From CAZDCD01 sp964503885 (GTDB lineage Bacteria; Bacteroidota; Bacteroidia; Bacteroidales; UBA10428): a stretch of 64,000 bases of DNA. The stretch spans positions 1 to 64,000 of the forward strand of contig CAZDCD010000020.1 in the NCBI GenBank assembly GCA_964503885.1, given 5' to 3'. The notes beneath the pieces are model-generated. The model saw nothing but the letters and a program-made list of their open reading frames with translations, was not told the DNA's origin and ran no database searches. Made by a program: the position numbers and the translations under genes. Every line of letters starts with the position of its first letter. Position 1 is the stretch's first letter. This document shows positions 1 to 8,252 of this stretch, in pieces.

Positions 1-257
1 ATTCAGCATATAAATTAAAATATTACGATATGTGAATTTTGAAATGTATTATTATATTAATGGGAAGCCTTTCAGATTTATATAGTCAAGTAAGTGATAC
101 TGTTAAGGATATTAGTGCTGATTGTGTAGCAGGAACGAAATCATTGAAATTTCAAAATGAAAGGTGTTTTTACCCTGGGTTTACTGGAAAAAACAGTTAG
201 ATAAGCAACCTTAATCATTCTTATTTCATCTGTTAAATAAAATTTAAATTATCAAAT

Positions 258-977
258 ATGAGAAATACAATTTTTATTGCACTTATTTCAATCATTTTCT
301 TTATATCCTGCGACAAAGAAGATTCCGACATTAGCAAAAAGGAAGATAACAAAGCAAAAGGTAGAATTACCATTGAGAAAGCCGATTCGTTAATTACGGA
401 TTGGGTGTTTGGATATAGGCCAGGTATGAATCCAAGCTTTGCTTTTGACAGTATCGTTGAGTATACAACAGACGATATATACTCTAAATTTAGTGGACAA
501 ATATTTTCAGCAAGGTCCGAAGTGCCTGGTATGACGAACAGGTGGTTTTTTATAAAAAACGATACGGTTTATGACCTGCATGGATATCACTATTATGAAG
601 ATGGAACACTATTAGAACAACGTGCCGATAGTGAAAACCTTTTAATAACCGACCTCGATAACGATTCAAATTATGAACTAACATATATTGGTAATTGGGG
701 AAGTGGCTGTATGCGACAAACGCTTAATAGCTTTTATTTATCAGACGAAAACTCTTTTACGGCAATATGTAAAGATATTGCAATTGTAATTGGTCCGTAT
801 GATTTTTATATAAGACTAGAAGGTTATCAGAATTTATACTTACAATATTATGATGATAATTATGATGTCTTTGATATAGGGACAATCAAGATCGTTGAAC
901 AAGATGGTGAAAAGAAATTTGTAATAGAGTTGTATGATGACTGCCCTCAGGAAATAAAAGATAAGGTACTAATATAA
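258..977 (+). CDS. hypothetical lipoprotein
   Basis: 239 aa. The N-terminus is a lipoprotein signal: a hydrophobic stretch to about residue 18 followed by a lipobox ending FISC, then an acidic Lys/Asp/Glu-rich linker. The mature part is rich in Tyr, Asp and Asn, as in many Bacteroidetes secreted proteins. I do not recognise a family. It lies in the AT-rich first 4.7 kb, where all genes run on the plus strand. Outer-membrane or periplasmic anchoring is inferred from the lipobox; no function can be given. Confidence 0.7.
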   Translation: MRNTIFIALISIIFFISCDKEDSDISKKEDNKAKGRITIEKADSLITDWVFGYRPGMNPSFAFDSIVEYTTDDIYSKFSGQIFSARSEVPGMTNRWFFIKNDTVYDLHGYHYYEDGTLLEQRADSENLLITDLDNDSNYELTYIGNWGSGCMRQTLNSFYLSDENSFTAICKDIAIVIGPYDFYIRLEGYQNLYLQYYDDNYDVFDIGTIKIVEQDGEKKFVIELYDDCPQEIKDKVLI

Positions 978-1277
978 GGAATTACTAAACTTAGGTTTTG
1001 TATTAAGTAATGGCGGGGAGAGTATTAAGGTTTGCAGTCCTTGCCTTTACCTTTGCCGACAGGTCAGTATTCTAATTTCTTTCATTTTAACAGGAAAAAG
1101 CCATTTCTCCTATTCCTGTTTATACAAAACCGAATATATCAACCGAACACGATGTAATAAATAGAACTATGCATAATGCTAATTGCGCGACACCACGGTA
1201 ACGAGACAAATTTATGAAATATAATAATTACAAAAGGTGTACTTTCATAGAAAACTTATTTAATACTCTGATTATAA
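978..1277. other. intergenic stretch, nothing recognised
   Basis: About 300 bases between the lipoprotein and the next small gene. It has no long open frame, tRNA-like structure or convincing promoter. It contains a locally GC-rich patch around 1190-1205 (GCGCGACACCACGG), unlike its AT-rich surroundings. Confidence 0.4.
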
Positions 1278-1505
1278 ATGATTGAAAAGATTCAACTATT
1301 AATTTTAATTGCCGGATTTTCCGCAAATTCATTTGGACAAAATGTAATTCAAGAGAAATATAAGAATGTAAGAAGCGATACAATCAAGGAATACTACTCT
1401 GATAAGACAACTTCTAAGATTATGATTGTAAAAGAAAATGGTATCGTGATTTTGTATTCAACACCTCAAACAACAACTAAAAAAGTATTTATCTCAAAAC
1501 TATGA
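1278..1505 (+). CDS. small secreted protein, possibly truncated
   Basis: 75 aa with a signal-peptide-like start (hydrophobic residues 5-20, small residues before GQ). The rest is polar and matches nothing I know. Downstream, another frame (+1 relative to this one) stays open from about 1471, so this may be the 5' part of a gene split by a frameshift, or simply a short orphan gene. AT-rich like the rest of the first 4.7 kb. Confidence 0.4.
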   Translation: MIEKIQLLILIAGFSANSFGQNVIQEKYKNVRSDTIKEYYSDKTTSKIMIVKENGIVILYSTPQTTTKKVFISKL

Positions 1506-1674
1506 AGTAAGTATGGTTGATCACTTACCGGATTCGGTTTTATCTCCTTCTGGAAGCATGTTCAGTAATCGGGGTGGATTGAGAAAAGAAGTCAAAATGT
1601 GGCTTACTGATAACAAGGATAGGTAGGATTTTGTAATTTTTATACGTAACATAACCATTCCCTATGAAACGAAT

Positions 1675-1986
1675 ATGATGATGCCAGATAATACAAGTGG
1701 GCTGTATACTCGGGGCAGGATTATTGGATTCTATACAACAATTGCTTATTTAGCATATCGCACGGCTAATTTCCAAGAGCTAGAATATTACTATATTGGA
1801 GGAAAATTTTTAATGCCAGTCAAGAATTTAAGGCTTCCTGAAGATAAAAGAACTTTTTCGCCCGAAATGCAGGTTGTTCTAGAGGATGGATTTACAAAAT
1901 ATCTGGATAGCAGAGTCGAATATTTCCTGACTAAAACATACCTGGTGCCTCAGAATCTAATTGATAGAATAAAAGCTAACAATTAA
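1675..1986 (+). pseudogene. hypothetical protein, probable C-terminal remnant
   Basis: 103 aa from a run of three ATG codons at 1675-1683. The same frame is open upstream from about 1471 to 1986 except for one TAG at 1624-1626. The conceptual sequence on both sides of that stop reads like one globular protein (before it, LPDSVLSPSGSMFSNRGG; after it, FVIFIRNITIPYETN). The simplest reading is a gene broken by a nonsense mutation, perhaps also frameshifted near 1500 from the secreted ORF at 1278. Family unknown. A separate short gene cannot be excluded. Confidence 0.4.
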
Positions 1987-2366
1987 TAGAATTGGCATTA
2001 TCAAAGTAAAGGAGAAACAAGGGGAGTTAAAACTCCCAACGAACTTAGAATTGAAAAATAATGATTAATAAAAACACCACACAACAATTAGGCGGGAATA
2101 ATGCGGACAAGACATAGTTATCCTCAATGCTGCTCCATATCTGTCCGCATTGCATACTAAAGCAAAAAAGCGTCAACTAGATCCAGAATAATACAAAAGT
2201 GAAGCAATAAAACAAAATAAATTCAAAAAAAGTAAAATATTATTAAATTTAATCAATGGCTATCGTATATTATACCGATGCTTTAATTTAAAATACTGAA
2301 AAAGAAGAACTTATTGTGTTAAAATCAATATTATAATGGTATATAAGCATTTATAATTTAAATATC
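1987..2366. other. intergenic stretch with inverted repeats
   Basis: Non-coding, very AT-rich. It holds a short palindrome GGGAGTT/AACTCCC at 2022-2037 and a 10-bp perfect inverted repeat, AATGCGGACA at 2100-2109 and TGTCCGCATT at 2142-2151, separated by 32 bases. The second pair brackets a GC-richer island directly upstream of the NACHT gene. There is no T-tract, so a terminator is not supported. Confidence 0.5.
2100..2151. repeat. 10-bp inverted repeat upstream of NACHT gene
   Basis: Perfect arms AATGCGGACA (2100-2109) and TGTCCGCATT (2142-2151) with a 32-base spacer. It could fold into an extended hairpin, be a protein-binding site, or be the scar of a recombination site. It is compared with attC-type sites in the rejected list; no recombination core was convincing. 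Confidence 0.5.
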
Positions 2367-3749
2367 TTGAATATAGTTCAAATCATAGGATTAATCATTG
2401 GATTATTTGCAATTATTGCAACTATTTCTAAGTTTTTTAAGTTTATCCAGGAGGAAATAAAAAAAAGGATAGCTATTCATGATAATCTGGAAATGATAAA
2501 GTATTTTCAAAAGAGGACGCTTGAAACTTGGAAACTATTTGATTTCTTGCCAGATATAAATATGAAAGAAATCTATGTTCAAGAAAAAATGCTTGACAGA
2601 GATGAATCTATGGGTCTACCAATGCAAGATGAAGAGATTTACAAGAAATTATATGATGATATTAAAAACGGTATGCATATTAATAGCATTACAGGAAGAG
2701 CAGGTTCTGGTAAATCAACAATGCTTCGCAATTGGGCACTAAGATTAATAAATGAAGAATCAAAACCAATAAAATATAGAAAAAGAACTCTCACACCAGT
2801 TTTTTTATCCCTGAGAAATATTAACAATTTAAAAGAATATCAAGAAAACAAAGAAATTACTATTGATATTTTAGCAAAATGCTTTGCAAACACAATACCC
2901 GGAATTGATTTTGAAATCGCAAAATTTCCTTTTTCTAAGATTCAAGCCAGCGCTTTGCATGAGGCTAAGAACATTAAAAAATATCCTCAATGGATTTTGT
3001 TTTTTGATGGATTAGACGAAGTAACAGATATTATACGTAATCAAATAATTAATTTTTTGCATGGTTTACCATATTCATATAGAGTTGTTTTATCAATGAG
3101 ACCAGAAACGTTGTTTCAATATCCAAAACATTCAAAGGTATATGATATGTGTGATTTCAATGATGCACAAATTAAGAACTTTATAGATCAGTGGTTTTTC
3201 AGCAATACAGATATCGCGTCAAAATTATTTTCACATATTACAACCAATGACTCGCTTCATAAAATAGCAACCAATCCTCTTCTTTTAACTTTTTTGTGTA
3301 TTGACGTTAAAATACGCAACAGTGCTGAATTCCCTGAAAAATTAATAGAAACGAATCTTTTAAAAAGAATTGTGGAAATAATTATGGAGGAATGGGATGC
3401 TAATAAAGAGGGAAGAACAATTAACAATGATTTATTAAAATTAGGTAACGATTTATTCTCAGAAATTGTTAAAGAGCGAGCTGAATTTCTTTTTAATAAA
3501 GAAGAAAAACCAAACTTTAATTATGCAAGTTATCTCTTTAAATATGATGAACTAAAATCCAAGTTATCATCACTATCCATAAAATATAATGTTTCAAATG
3601 AAAATTCAATCCATTTTCTTGAAAGAATTATTTCAGGTAAGCTTCTATTGATTGGAAATAAAGATTCATACCTCTCATTTAATCACTCAATTTTTTTAGA
3701 CTATTTTTTGGCTAAAAGTTTGAAAAATGAAATCAATTTAAAGCAATAA
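2367..3749 (+). CDS. membrane-anchored NACHT-type STAND NTPase
   Basis: 460 aa, starting at TTG; no better ATG precedes the membrane helix. Residues 2-23 form a single hydrophobic helix, followed by a Lys-rich cytoplasmic stretch. Walker A is GRAGSGKST (110-118) and Walker B FFDGLDE (212-218), the NACHT signature with extra acidic residues. Near the C-terminus a SFNHSIFLDYFLA segment matches the helical end typical of NACHT modules. Bacterial NACHT proteins are known anti-phage signalling ATPases that oligomerise on sensing infection. Here the usual C-terminal sensor is missing, and a second gene starts 11 bases downstream. Role in defence is inferred from family and context. Confidence 0.8.
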   Translation: MNIVQIIGLIIGLFAIIATISKFFKFIQEEIKKRIAIHDNLEMIKYFQKRTLETWKLFDFLPDINMKEIYVQEKMLDRDESMGLPMQDEEIYKKLYDDIKNGMHINSITGRAGSGKSTMLRNWALRLINEESKPIKYRKRTLTPVFLSLRNINNLKEYQENKEITIDILAKCFANTIPGIDFEIAKFPFSKIQASALHEAKNIKKYPQWILFFDGLDEVTDIIRNQIINFLHGLPYSYRVVLSMRPETLFQYPKHSKVYDMCDFNDAQIKNFIDQWFFSNTDIASKLFSHITTNDSLHKIATNPLLLTFLCIDVKIRNSAEFPEKLIETNLLKRIVEIIMEEWDANKEGRTINNDLLKLGNDLFSEIVKERAEFLFNKEEKPNFNYASYLFKYDELKSKLSSLSIKYNVSNENSIHFLERIISGKLLLIGNKDSYLSFNHSIFLDYFLAKSLKNEINLKQ

Positions 3750-3760
3750 ATTTATGTAAA

Positions 3761-4588
3761 ATGAAATCAATTTTACATAAAATGATTGATTCATGTTGGA
3801 TTGATCCTAAGTCTATTTCAACTATAATATGGAGAATGTGTTTTGAAACAGATGAAGAAAAAATCTATTTATTAGAAAAAGCACTTCCCCTTCTTCCAGA
3901 AGAACTAGGTGAAATTAAATTTTCCGAGAATTTCTCTTCGGATAAATATATTGTACTTTTTACTCATGATATTGAAAATTTAGGGGCGATAAGGAATGAA
4001 GCAAATATTTTATCTTGTTTATCAGAATGTCAAAGTTTGACATTTTATGGTATTGAAGGTTCGACCGGTGCATTTATTGATAAGCGCTATCGAGGATTAA
4101 GTGATAAAGATGCTTTAATAGAAACCAGTGAATTCCTTTTAAATAAATTTATGATATCTCCTATTGAATATACAATGCTTACTTGCAGAGCACCATTAAT
4201 GTGTTGGGGTATTGAAGATGAATCGGTCTATATGGACGTAGTCAAAAAGTACAGAGCTAATTCTGGTGATTATTGGACGGCTGTCCAACTACGATCTCCT
4301 ATTTTATTCAAAAATCTACTTACAAAAATGGAAGAGTTAAAAATTAATATCGCTGGAATTTGTTTAACTGACTATAACTTCAATTTTGGTCATAAATGGT
4401 TAATCGATAATAAATTAACGCATATAGGTATCAGCGCTAATTCTAGTGGAAAAAGTAAAGTCGGTTTACTTGACAAGAAATTACGCGGCGAACCATATGA
4501 TGAACAAGAAGCTAACTTTTGGGAATTGCTTGGCGTTTGGAAACGACCTAAAATAAAAAAAAATAAAAAGTTCTTTAATTTGTTTTGA
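3761..4588 (+). CDS. NACHT companion, weakly TraB/EreA-like
   Basis: 275 aa, 11 bases after the NACHT gene and surely co-transcribed. Three conserved-looking motifs are visible: FTHDIEN (67-73), GIEGSTG (97-103) and WGIEDESVY (149-157). The spacing His-Asp ... Glu-Gly ... G-I/V-E-D resembles the TraB/EreA/ChaN-like group of putative metal-dependent hydrolases, but the match is from memory of motifs and is weak. No signal peptide or membrane helix. It may be the effector or sensor of the NACHT protein. The 16-bp sequence around its start codon (3758-3773) is a perfect copy of 3724-3739 inside the NACHT 3' end. Confidence 0.6.
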   Translation: MKSILHKMIDSCWIDPKSISTIIWRMCFETDEEKIYLLEKALPLLPEELGEIKFSENFSSDKYIVLFTHDIENLGAIRNEANILSCLSECQSLTFYGIEGSTGAFIDKRYRGLSDKDALIETSEFLLNKFMISPIEYTMLTCRAPLMCWGIEDESVYMDVVKKYRANSGDYWTAVQLRSPILFKNLLTKMEELKINIAGICLTDYNFNFGHKWLIDNKLTHIGISANSSGKSKVGLLDKKLRGEPYDEQEANFWELLGVWKRPKIKKNKKFFNLF

Positions 4589-4726
4589 GATTAGTACCTA
4601 ATAAGCGCAGCTATTGCACAACGAACAAATTCTCTTAATAAACTGGTTTTCTAATGATTAACTAAATATCGGGCGTTTCGTATGTTGCATAAAACTCAAC
4701 ATTTATAACTCCCCCTACTCCGTTTC

Positions 4727-6151
4727 CTATTCATCAGAACCCTCCCCTTTCTCATTCTCCTGCCTGCGTGTTTTCAGAAATGCAACCAGCTTGCTGAGTT
4801 CCTCTTTTGTAAGCGTGCCGCCATAAGCCGGCATGTCTTTTCCCCCGTTGACGATTTTCAGTGTGAGCTGGTCTCCGTTCAGCCTGTTCCCGACGTCCGA
4901 AAGATCGGGACCGTGAATTCCCCCGTTGCCTGAGATCGTATGGCAGAATATGCATGCCTTCTTATAGAACAGGTCCGCTCCGGCTTTGGCTTCTGCGTTT
5001 ACATTGCCCACCACTTCGGGCGACACCGGTTTGGCATCGAAGCGCGGCGACCAGGGTGCCTTCACACCGATACGCCAGAAAATACCCACTGCCGTGACCG
5101 TTGTGATTACAATTCCTATCGACCAGGGCCTTCGCCAGGCGCTGCGTTCACCCGTATTAAACAATATGGGGAGGAGTATCATGACGAGTCCTCCGATCAC
5201 CGGGATCAGCACAATGGCATACGATTCAAGTGCCCTGGGTATCAGCGCGAACATGGCAAATATCCACAGCAAATACCAGTCGGGTCTCGGATTAGTATCG
5301 ATATCCGTCGGATCGGGCGGTTTACCGATTTCCGGGGCGCCCACTGCTGCGGCAAGAATCAGTATGACAAGCACCGCCAGCAGACCGAATGCCATATCAC
5401 GCCATGCCGCATTCGGCCAGAAAGGAACCCCGTCTTTTTTCAGCAGGTTTTTGTACCACTCCCTGTAGGTCTTTCTGTTCACTCTGCGCCCCGGCTCGGG
5501 AGGTTCGGATATGCCGTTCCGGATCACCAGGTAGATATGCAACCCGAGCAGGCCAAAGATAAATGCAGGGACCAGAAATACATGAAATGCAAAAAACCTG
5601 CTCAGCGTCGCCCCGCCCAGGGTGTCTCCTCCCAGAAAAAACCTGCCCGCAAGTGTTCCGATCAGGGGCAGACGCCCTGCCTGCTGGGCGGCAACCACCA
5701 CCGACCAGATGCCTTTGCTGTCGAAGCGCAGGAGCTGTCCTGTAAATCCCATGGCAACAGTAAGAAATAGAAGGATAACTCCCGAGATCCAGCTCATCTC
5801 CCGCGGGTATTTAAAGGCTGCCATCAGGTATACCCGTATCATATGGATGCCGACAAGAATGATCATTGCCGAAGCGCCGTAATAATGGATCCCTCGCAGT
5901 ATATTCCCCAGCGCTACCTGATGCGTGATGTATTCCAGTGATTTATAGGCATCTTCAGTGGTAGGCTGGTATAAAAGTGCAAGCGCCACTCCCGTGATTA
6001 CCTGCAGAACAAAACAAAACAGCGTGGCGCTTCCGAAAACATACGCCCATTTTGCCCCGCGGGGAACCAGGTGCCTGGCCAGAGGATTCAGTGCTTCCGA
6101 GATGCCGGTCCTGTCGTCAATCCATATCCAAAACTTTTTCAGACTGTTCAT
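4727..6151 (-). CDS. cytochrome b (bc complex) fused to cytochrome c domain
   Basis: 474 aa. The N-terminal part is cytochrome b: four heme-ligand histidines in two helices (GIHYYGASAMIILVGIH and the FAFHVFL...LGLHIYL helix) and a Qo-site motif PDWY at 290-293, in place of the usual PEWY. After the last membrane helix comes a class I cytochrome c domain with CIFCH at 400-404 and a distal Met in DMPAYGG. It would oxidise menaquinol in the cytoplasmic membrane and pass electrons via Rieske to the fused heme c. Last gene of the respiratory operon, 3 bases or fewer from the Rieske gene. The fusion suggests direct hand-off to the caa3 oxidase encoded upstream. Confidence 0.95.
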   Translation of the reverse strand: MNSLKKFWIWIDDRTGISEALNPLARHLVPRGAKWAYVFGSATLFCFVLQVITGVALALLYQPTTEDAYKSLEYITHQVALGNILRGIHYYGASAMIILVGIHMIRVYLMAAFKYPREMSWISGVILLFLTVAMGFTGQLLRFDSKGIWSVVVAAQQAGRLPLIGTLAGRFFLGGDTLGGATLSRFFAFHVFLVPAFIFGLLGLHIYLVIRNGISEPPEPGRRVNRKTYREWYKNLLKKDGVPFWPNAAWRDMAFGLLAVLVILILAAAVGAPEIGKPPDPTDIDTNPRPDWYLLWIFAMFALIPRALESYAIVLIPVIGGLVMILLPILFNTGERSAWRRPWSIGIVITTVTAVGIFWRIGVKAPWSPRFDAKPVSPEVVGNVNAEAKAGADLFYKKACIFCHTISGNGGIHGPDLSDVGNRLNGDQLTLKIVNGGKDMPAYGGTLTKEELSKLVAFLKTRRQENEKGEGSDE

Positions 6152-6657
6152 GATCTTTTCCCTCCTATGTGTGTGATGGGTACCGGACTGGTTTGTATTT
6201 CCACGTTATTGTTCCGTATCCTTATGGGATACTTGTTCAACCCGTATGGAGGAGGACCTGCGGCATATGATCCGTCTTTGTAGTATACCCCCCCGTGACA
6301 GGGACACAGAAAGAGTTCCGCATCCGGCTCCCAGCGGACAGGACAACCCAGATGGGTGCAATTAATTGCATAGGCATGAAACTCAGTTGCAGAAACCCGC
6401 TGGAGCCATGAGGCAGATTCCGAGGATAACCCGGACCATGGCAGGGGCGATGCATTCTTATATTTAACAAGCACAGTCTTACCGATCTCGAAATCACCGA
6501 CTTTTCCGACTGTCCTCCAGGCCATGGGAGTATTCCGTAAAAGAGGCGCAAACAATGCACCGATTACCGGGATCAGGGTAAGAACACCAAGCAGGGCACT
6601 GAGGCCCCACAGCAGTTTAATAATAAATGAGCGCCTGTCAACAATTTCCTGTTCCAT
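6148..6657 (-). CDS. Rieske [2Fe-2S] protein of bc complex
   Basis: 169 aa using the ATG at 6657 (MEQEIVDRRSF). A longer open frame upstream overlaps the preceding gene and is not needed. One N-terminal membrane helix (about 17-38) precedes the Rieske domain with both cluster motifs, CTHLGC (100-105) and CPCHGG (about 118-123). It transfers electrons from menaquinol to the cytochrome c domain of the bc complex. Its stop overlaps the start of the cytochrome b gene (4-base overlap), so translation is probably coupled. Confidence 0.95.
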   Translation of the reverse strand: MEQEIVDRRSFIIKLLWGLSALLGVLTLIPVIGALFAPLLRNTPMAWRTVGKVGDFEIGKTVLVKYKNASPLPWSGLSSESASWLQRVSATEFHAYAINCTHLGCPVRWEPDAELFLCPCHGGVYYKDGSYAAGPPPYGLNKYPIRIRNNNVEIQTSPVPITHIGGKRS

Positions 6658-6661
6658 AGTA

Positions 6662-6889
6662 TTATTCCGGTTTAAGATCGGAGATCCATCCGGCAACAGA
6701 AACACCTGCAATAATAACACCGACGATGGTCAGCCCGGGTGAAGCAATAAATCCCCAGAATATGAACAATACTCCGAAAGCAAGACCTATCGGCCATAGG
6801 GTAGGTTCCGGTATCACCTCGGGATCGGGTTTCTGTAAAGGATAGTCCTTGTTGTTGATTAAATTCCTGGATTCATTCTCAGTTTCCAT
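6662..6889 (-). CDS. small membrane subunit, cytochrome oxidase subunit IV-like
   Basis: 75 aa with a polar, acidic N-terminus of about 28 residues and two closely spaced hydrophobic helices (about 32-50 and 53-68). Its position between ctaG and the Rieske gene, 4 bases from the latter, points to a small structural subunit of the oxidase or of the bc-oxidase assembly. Sequence alone cannot separate a CtaF-like subunit from an operon-specific orphan. Confidence 0.6.
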   Translation of the reverse strand: METENESRNLINNKDYPLQKPDPEVIPEPTLWPIGLAFGVLFIFWGFIASPGLTIVGVIIAGVSVAGWISDLKPE

Positions 6890-6900
6890 GATCTTCAGGG

Positions 6901-7704
6901 TTACTGGTTATTCAATAATTCATCGTCCTCATAGGGTTGCCGGTAATAACCGGCCAGGATCAGCATTATATTAGTAATGTAGATTATACATGCCGGAACC
7001 CACATGATGAGTCCCCCGGCCTGCTGATCAATTGCAGGGGTAATACCCCACTGATTCCTAACTAAATTCCAGACTGCCGCATTGTGTCCTGCCATATAAG
7101 GTATATACAGATCCGGCGGGGAAAAGGTGATCAGTATCCCGAGTATGGTGCACCCCACACATGCAATAAATAAATACAATGCGCTCTGCAACGGACTGAG
7201 CCTTTTCCAGGGTACGGGGGAATATACGGGCCAGATAAAAACAATTCCGGCAACAAGCAATGTGATGATATGCAATGTATGCAATGCCGGTGATTTTTTC
7301 ATGGCATCAAACAACTCAGGTATATGCCATATATACATGGCCCCGATGCCTATGATCCAGGCTACGGGAGTTGAAAACAGCACATTCCCTGTCCGCCGGA
7401 ATCCCGAAACCGACAGTTTTTGGATCAGTTTGGCGTTTGTTCCGACGAGTAACATCGGCGGTACAATGAGGAGAAGTACGATATGCTCGATCATGTGAGC
7501 GCTGAACAGATACCCGTGTGCAAGATAGGCAAGCGGAGAGATTGTAACAAGGAGCAGAAGGAACACTCCTGCATAAAACAACACGTTCTTGCCGTGCGGA
7601 GTGCTTCCCCCGGTAATTATTTTAAATACGATCAGCATCAGGGCTGTGATCACGGCGACCCAGGAAATATGCCACTGTATGCTTAATAATCCGTTGGTAA
7701 TCAT
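6901..7704 (-). CDS. ctaG: caa3 oxidase assembly factor CtaG
   Basis: 267 aa from the ATG at 7704, which overlaps the stop of the preceding gene as ATGA. About seven membrane helices. Features of the Caa3_CtaG family include SAHMIEHIVLLLIVPPMLL in the second or third helix and QQAGGLIMWVP near the C-terminus. In Bacillus, CtaG is needed for mature caa3 oxidase, probably at the copper insertion step. Placement right after subunit III supports the same job here. Confidence 0.9.
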   Translation of the reverse strand: MITNGLLSIQWHISWVAVITALMLIVFKIITGGSTPHGKNVLFYAGVFLLLLVTISPLAYLAHGYLFSAHMIEHIVLLLIVPPMLLVGTNAKLIQKLSVSGFRRTGNVLFSTPVAWIIGIGAMYIWHIPELFDAMKKSPALHTLHIITLLVAGIVFIWPVYSPVPWKRLSPLQSALYLFIACVGCTILGILITFSPPDLYIPYMAGHNAAVWNLVRNQWGITPAIDQQAGGLIMWVPACIIYITNIMLILAGYYRQPYEDDELLNNQ

Positions 7705-8252
7705 AGTATTGAACCGATATAAACCACTGAAAACACAACAACCCATACCGCATCCACAAAATGCCAGTATACCGTTGTGGTATTGAACGCATCGTATTCT
7801 ATTGAAGCATATTTTTTTGATGCAATGAGCCCCGCCAGTATTGACAATACGACCAAACCGATAAAGACATGCAGCCCATGAAATCCTGTCAGCGTAAAGA
7901 AGGCTGAACCGAAAACATTGCTGCTGATGGTGACTTTTTCACGTATCAGGGCTGCATATTCGAACCCCTGGCCGATCAGGAATATCAGTCCGAACAGGAT
8001 TGACACCGAAAGCCATATGAGCATTGCATTACGTCTGCCCATGCGCAGTCTTTTATCCGCCAGCTCAATGGTAAGGCTGCTTGACAGCAGAAAAAATGTA
8101 AAGACAGCCGTTTTCCTGATATTGAGATATTGTGCCGTTTCCGATAAATTTCCCCCGGGCCGGCTGTAGTATACATACGAAATGATCAACGCCAGAAAGA
8201 AGAACGACTCGGAAGCCACAAAGATCAGCATCATGATTTTATTCTTGCTCAT
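7701..8252 (-). CDS. ctaE: cytochrome c oxidase subunit III
   Basis: 183 aa from the ATG at 8252 (MSKNKIMMLIFVASESFFF), overlapping the 3' end of subunit I by 14 bases; upstream codons in frame belong to the ctaD overlap. Five membrane helices. Hallmarks are ASESFFF in helix 1, TGFHGLHVFIG in the middle and TVYWHFVDAVWVVVF at the end. This is the short form that lacks the first two helices of the mitochondrial protein. Structural subunit of the aa3-type oxidase. Confidence 0.95.
   Translation of the reverse strand: MSKNKIMMLIFVASESFFFLALIISYVYYSRPGGNLSETAQYLNIRKTAVFTFFLLSSSLTIELADKRLRMGRRNAMLIWLSVSILFGLIFLIGQGFEYAALIREKVTISSNVFGSAFFTLTGFHGLHVFIGLVVLSILAGLIASKKYASIEYDAFNTTTVYWHFVDAVWVVVFSVVYIGSIL

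Noticed and set aside
60..200. 46-codon ORF at the left end
   Set aside because: Too short, no features; could be the tail of an older gene but nothing supports it.
1987..4726. Integron attC-like sites (TTAGGCGGG near 2089, palindromic GCACAACGAA/TTCGTATGTTGC at 4615-4694)
   Set aside because: The segment looks like a cassette array (one-direction small genes with palindromes between), but no pair of RYYYAAC and GTTRRRY core sites could be matched and no integrase is visible.
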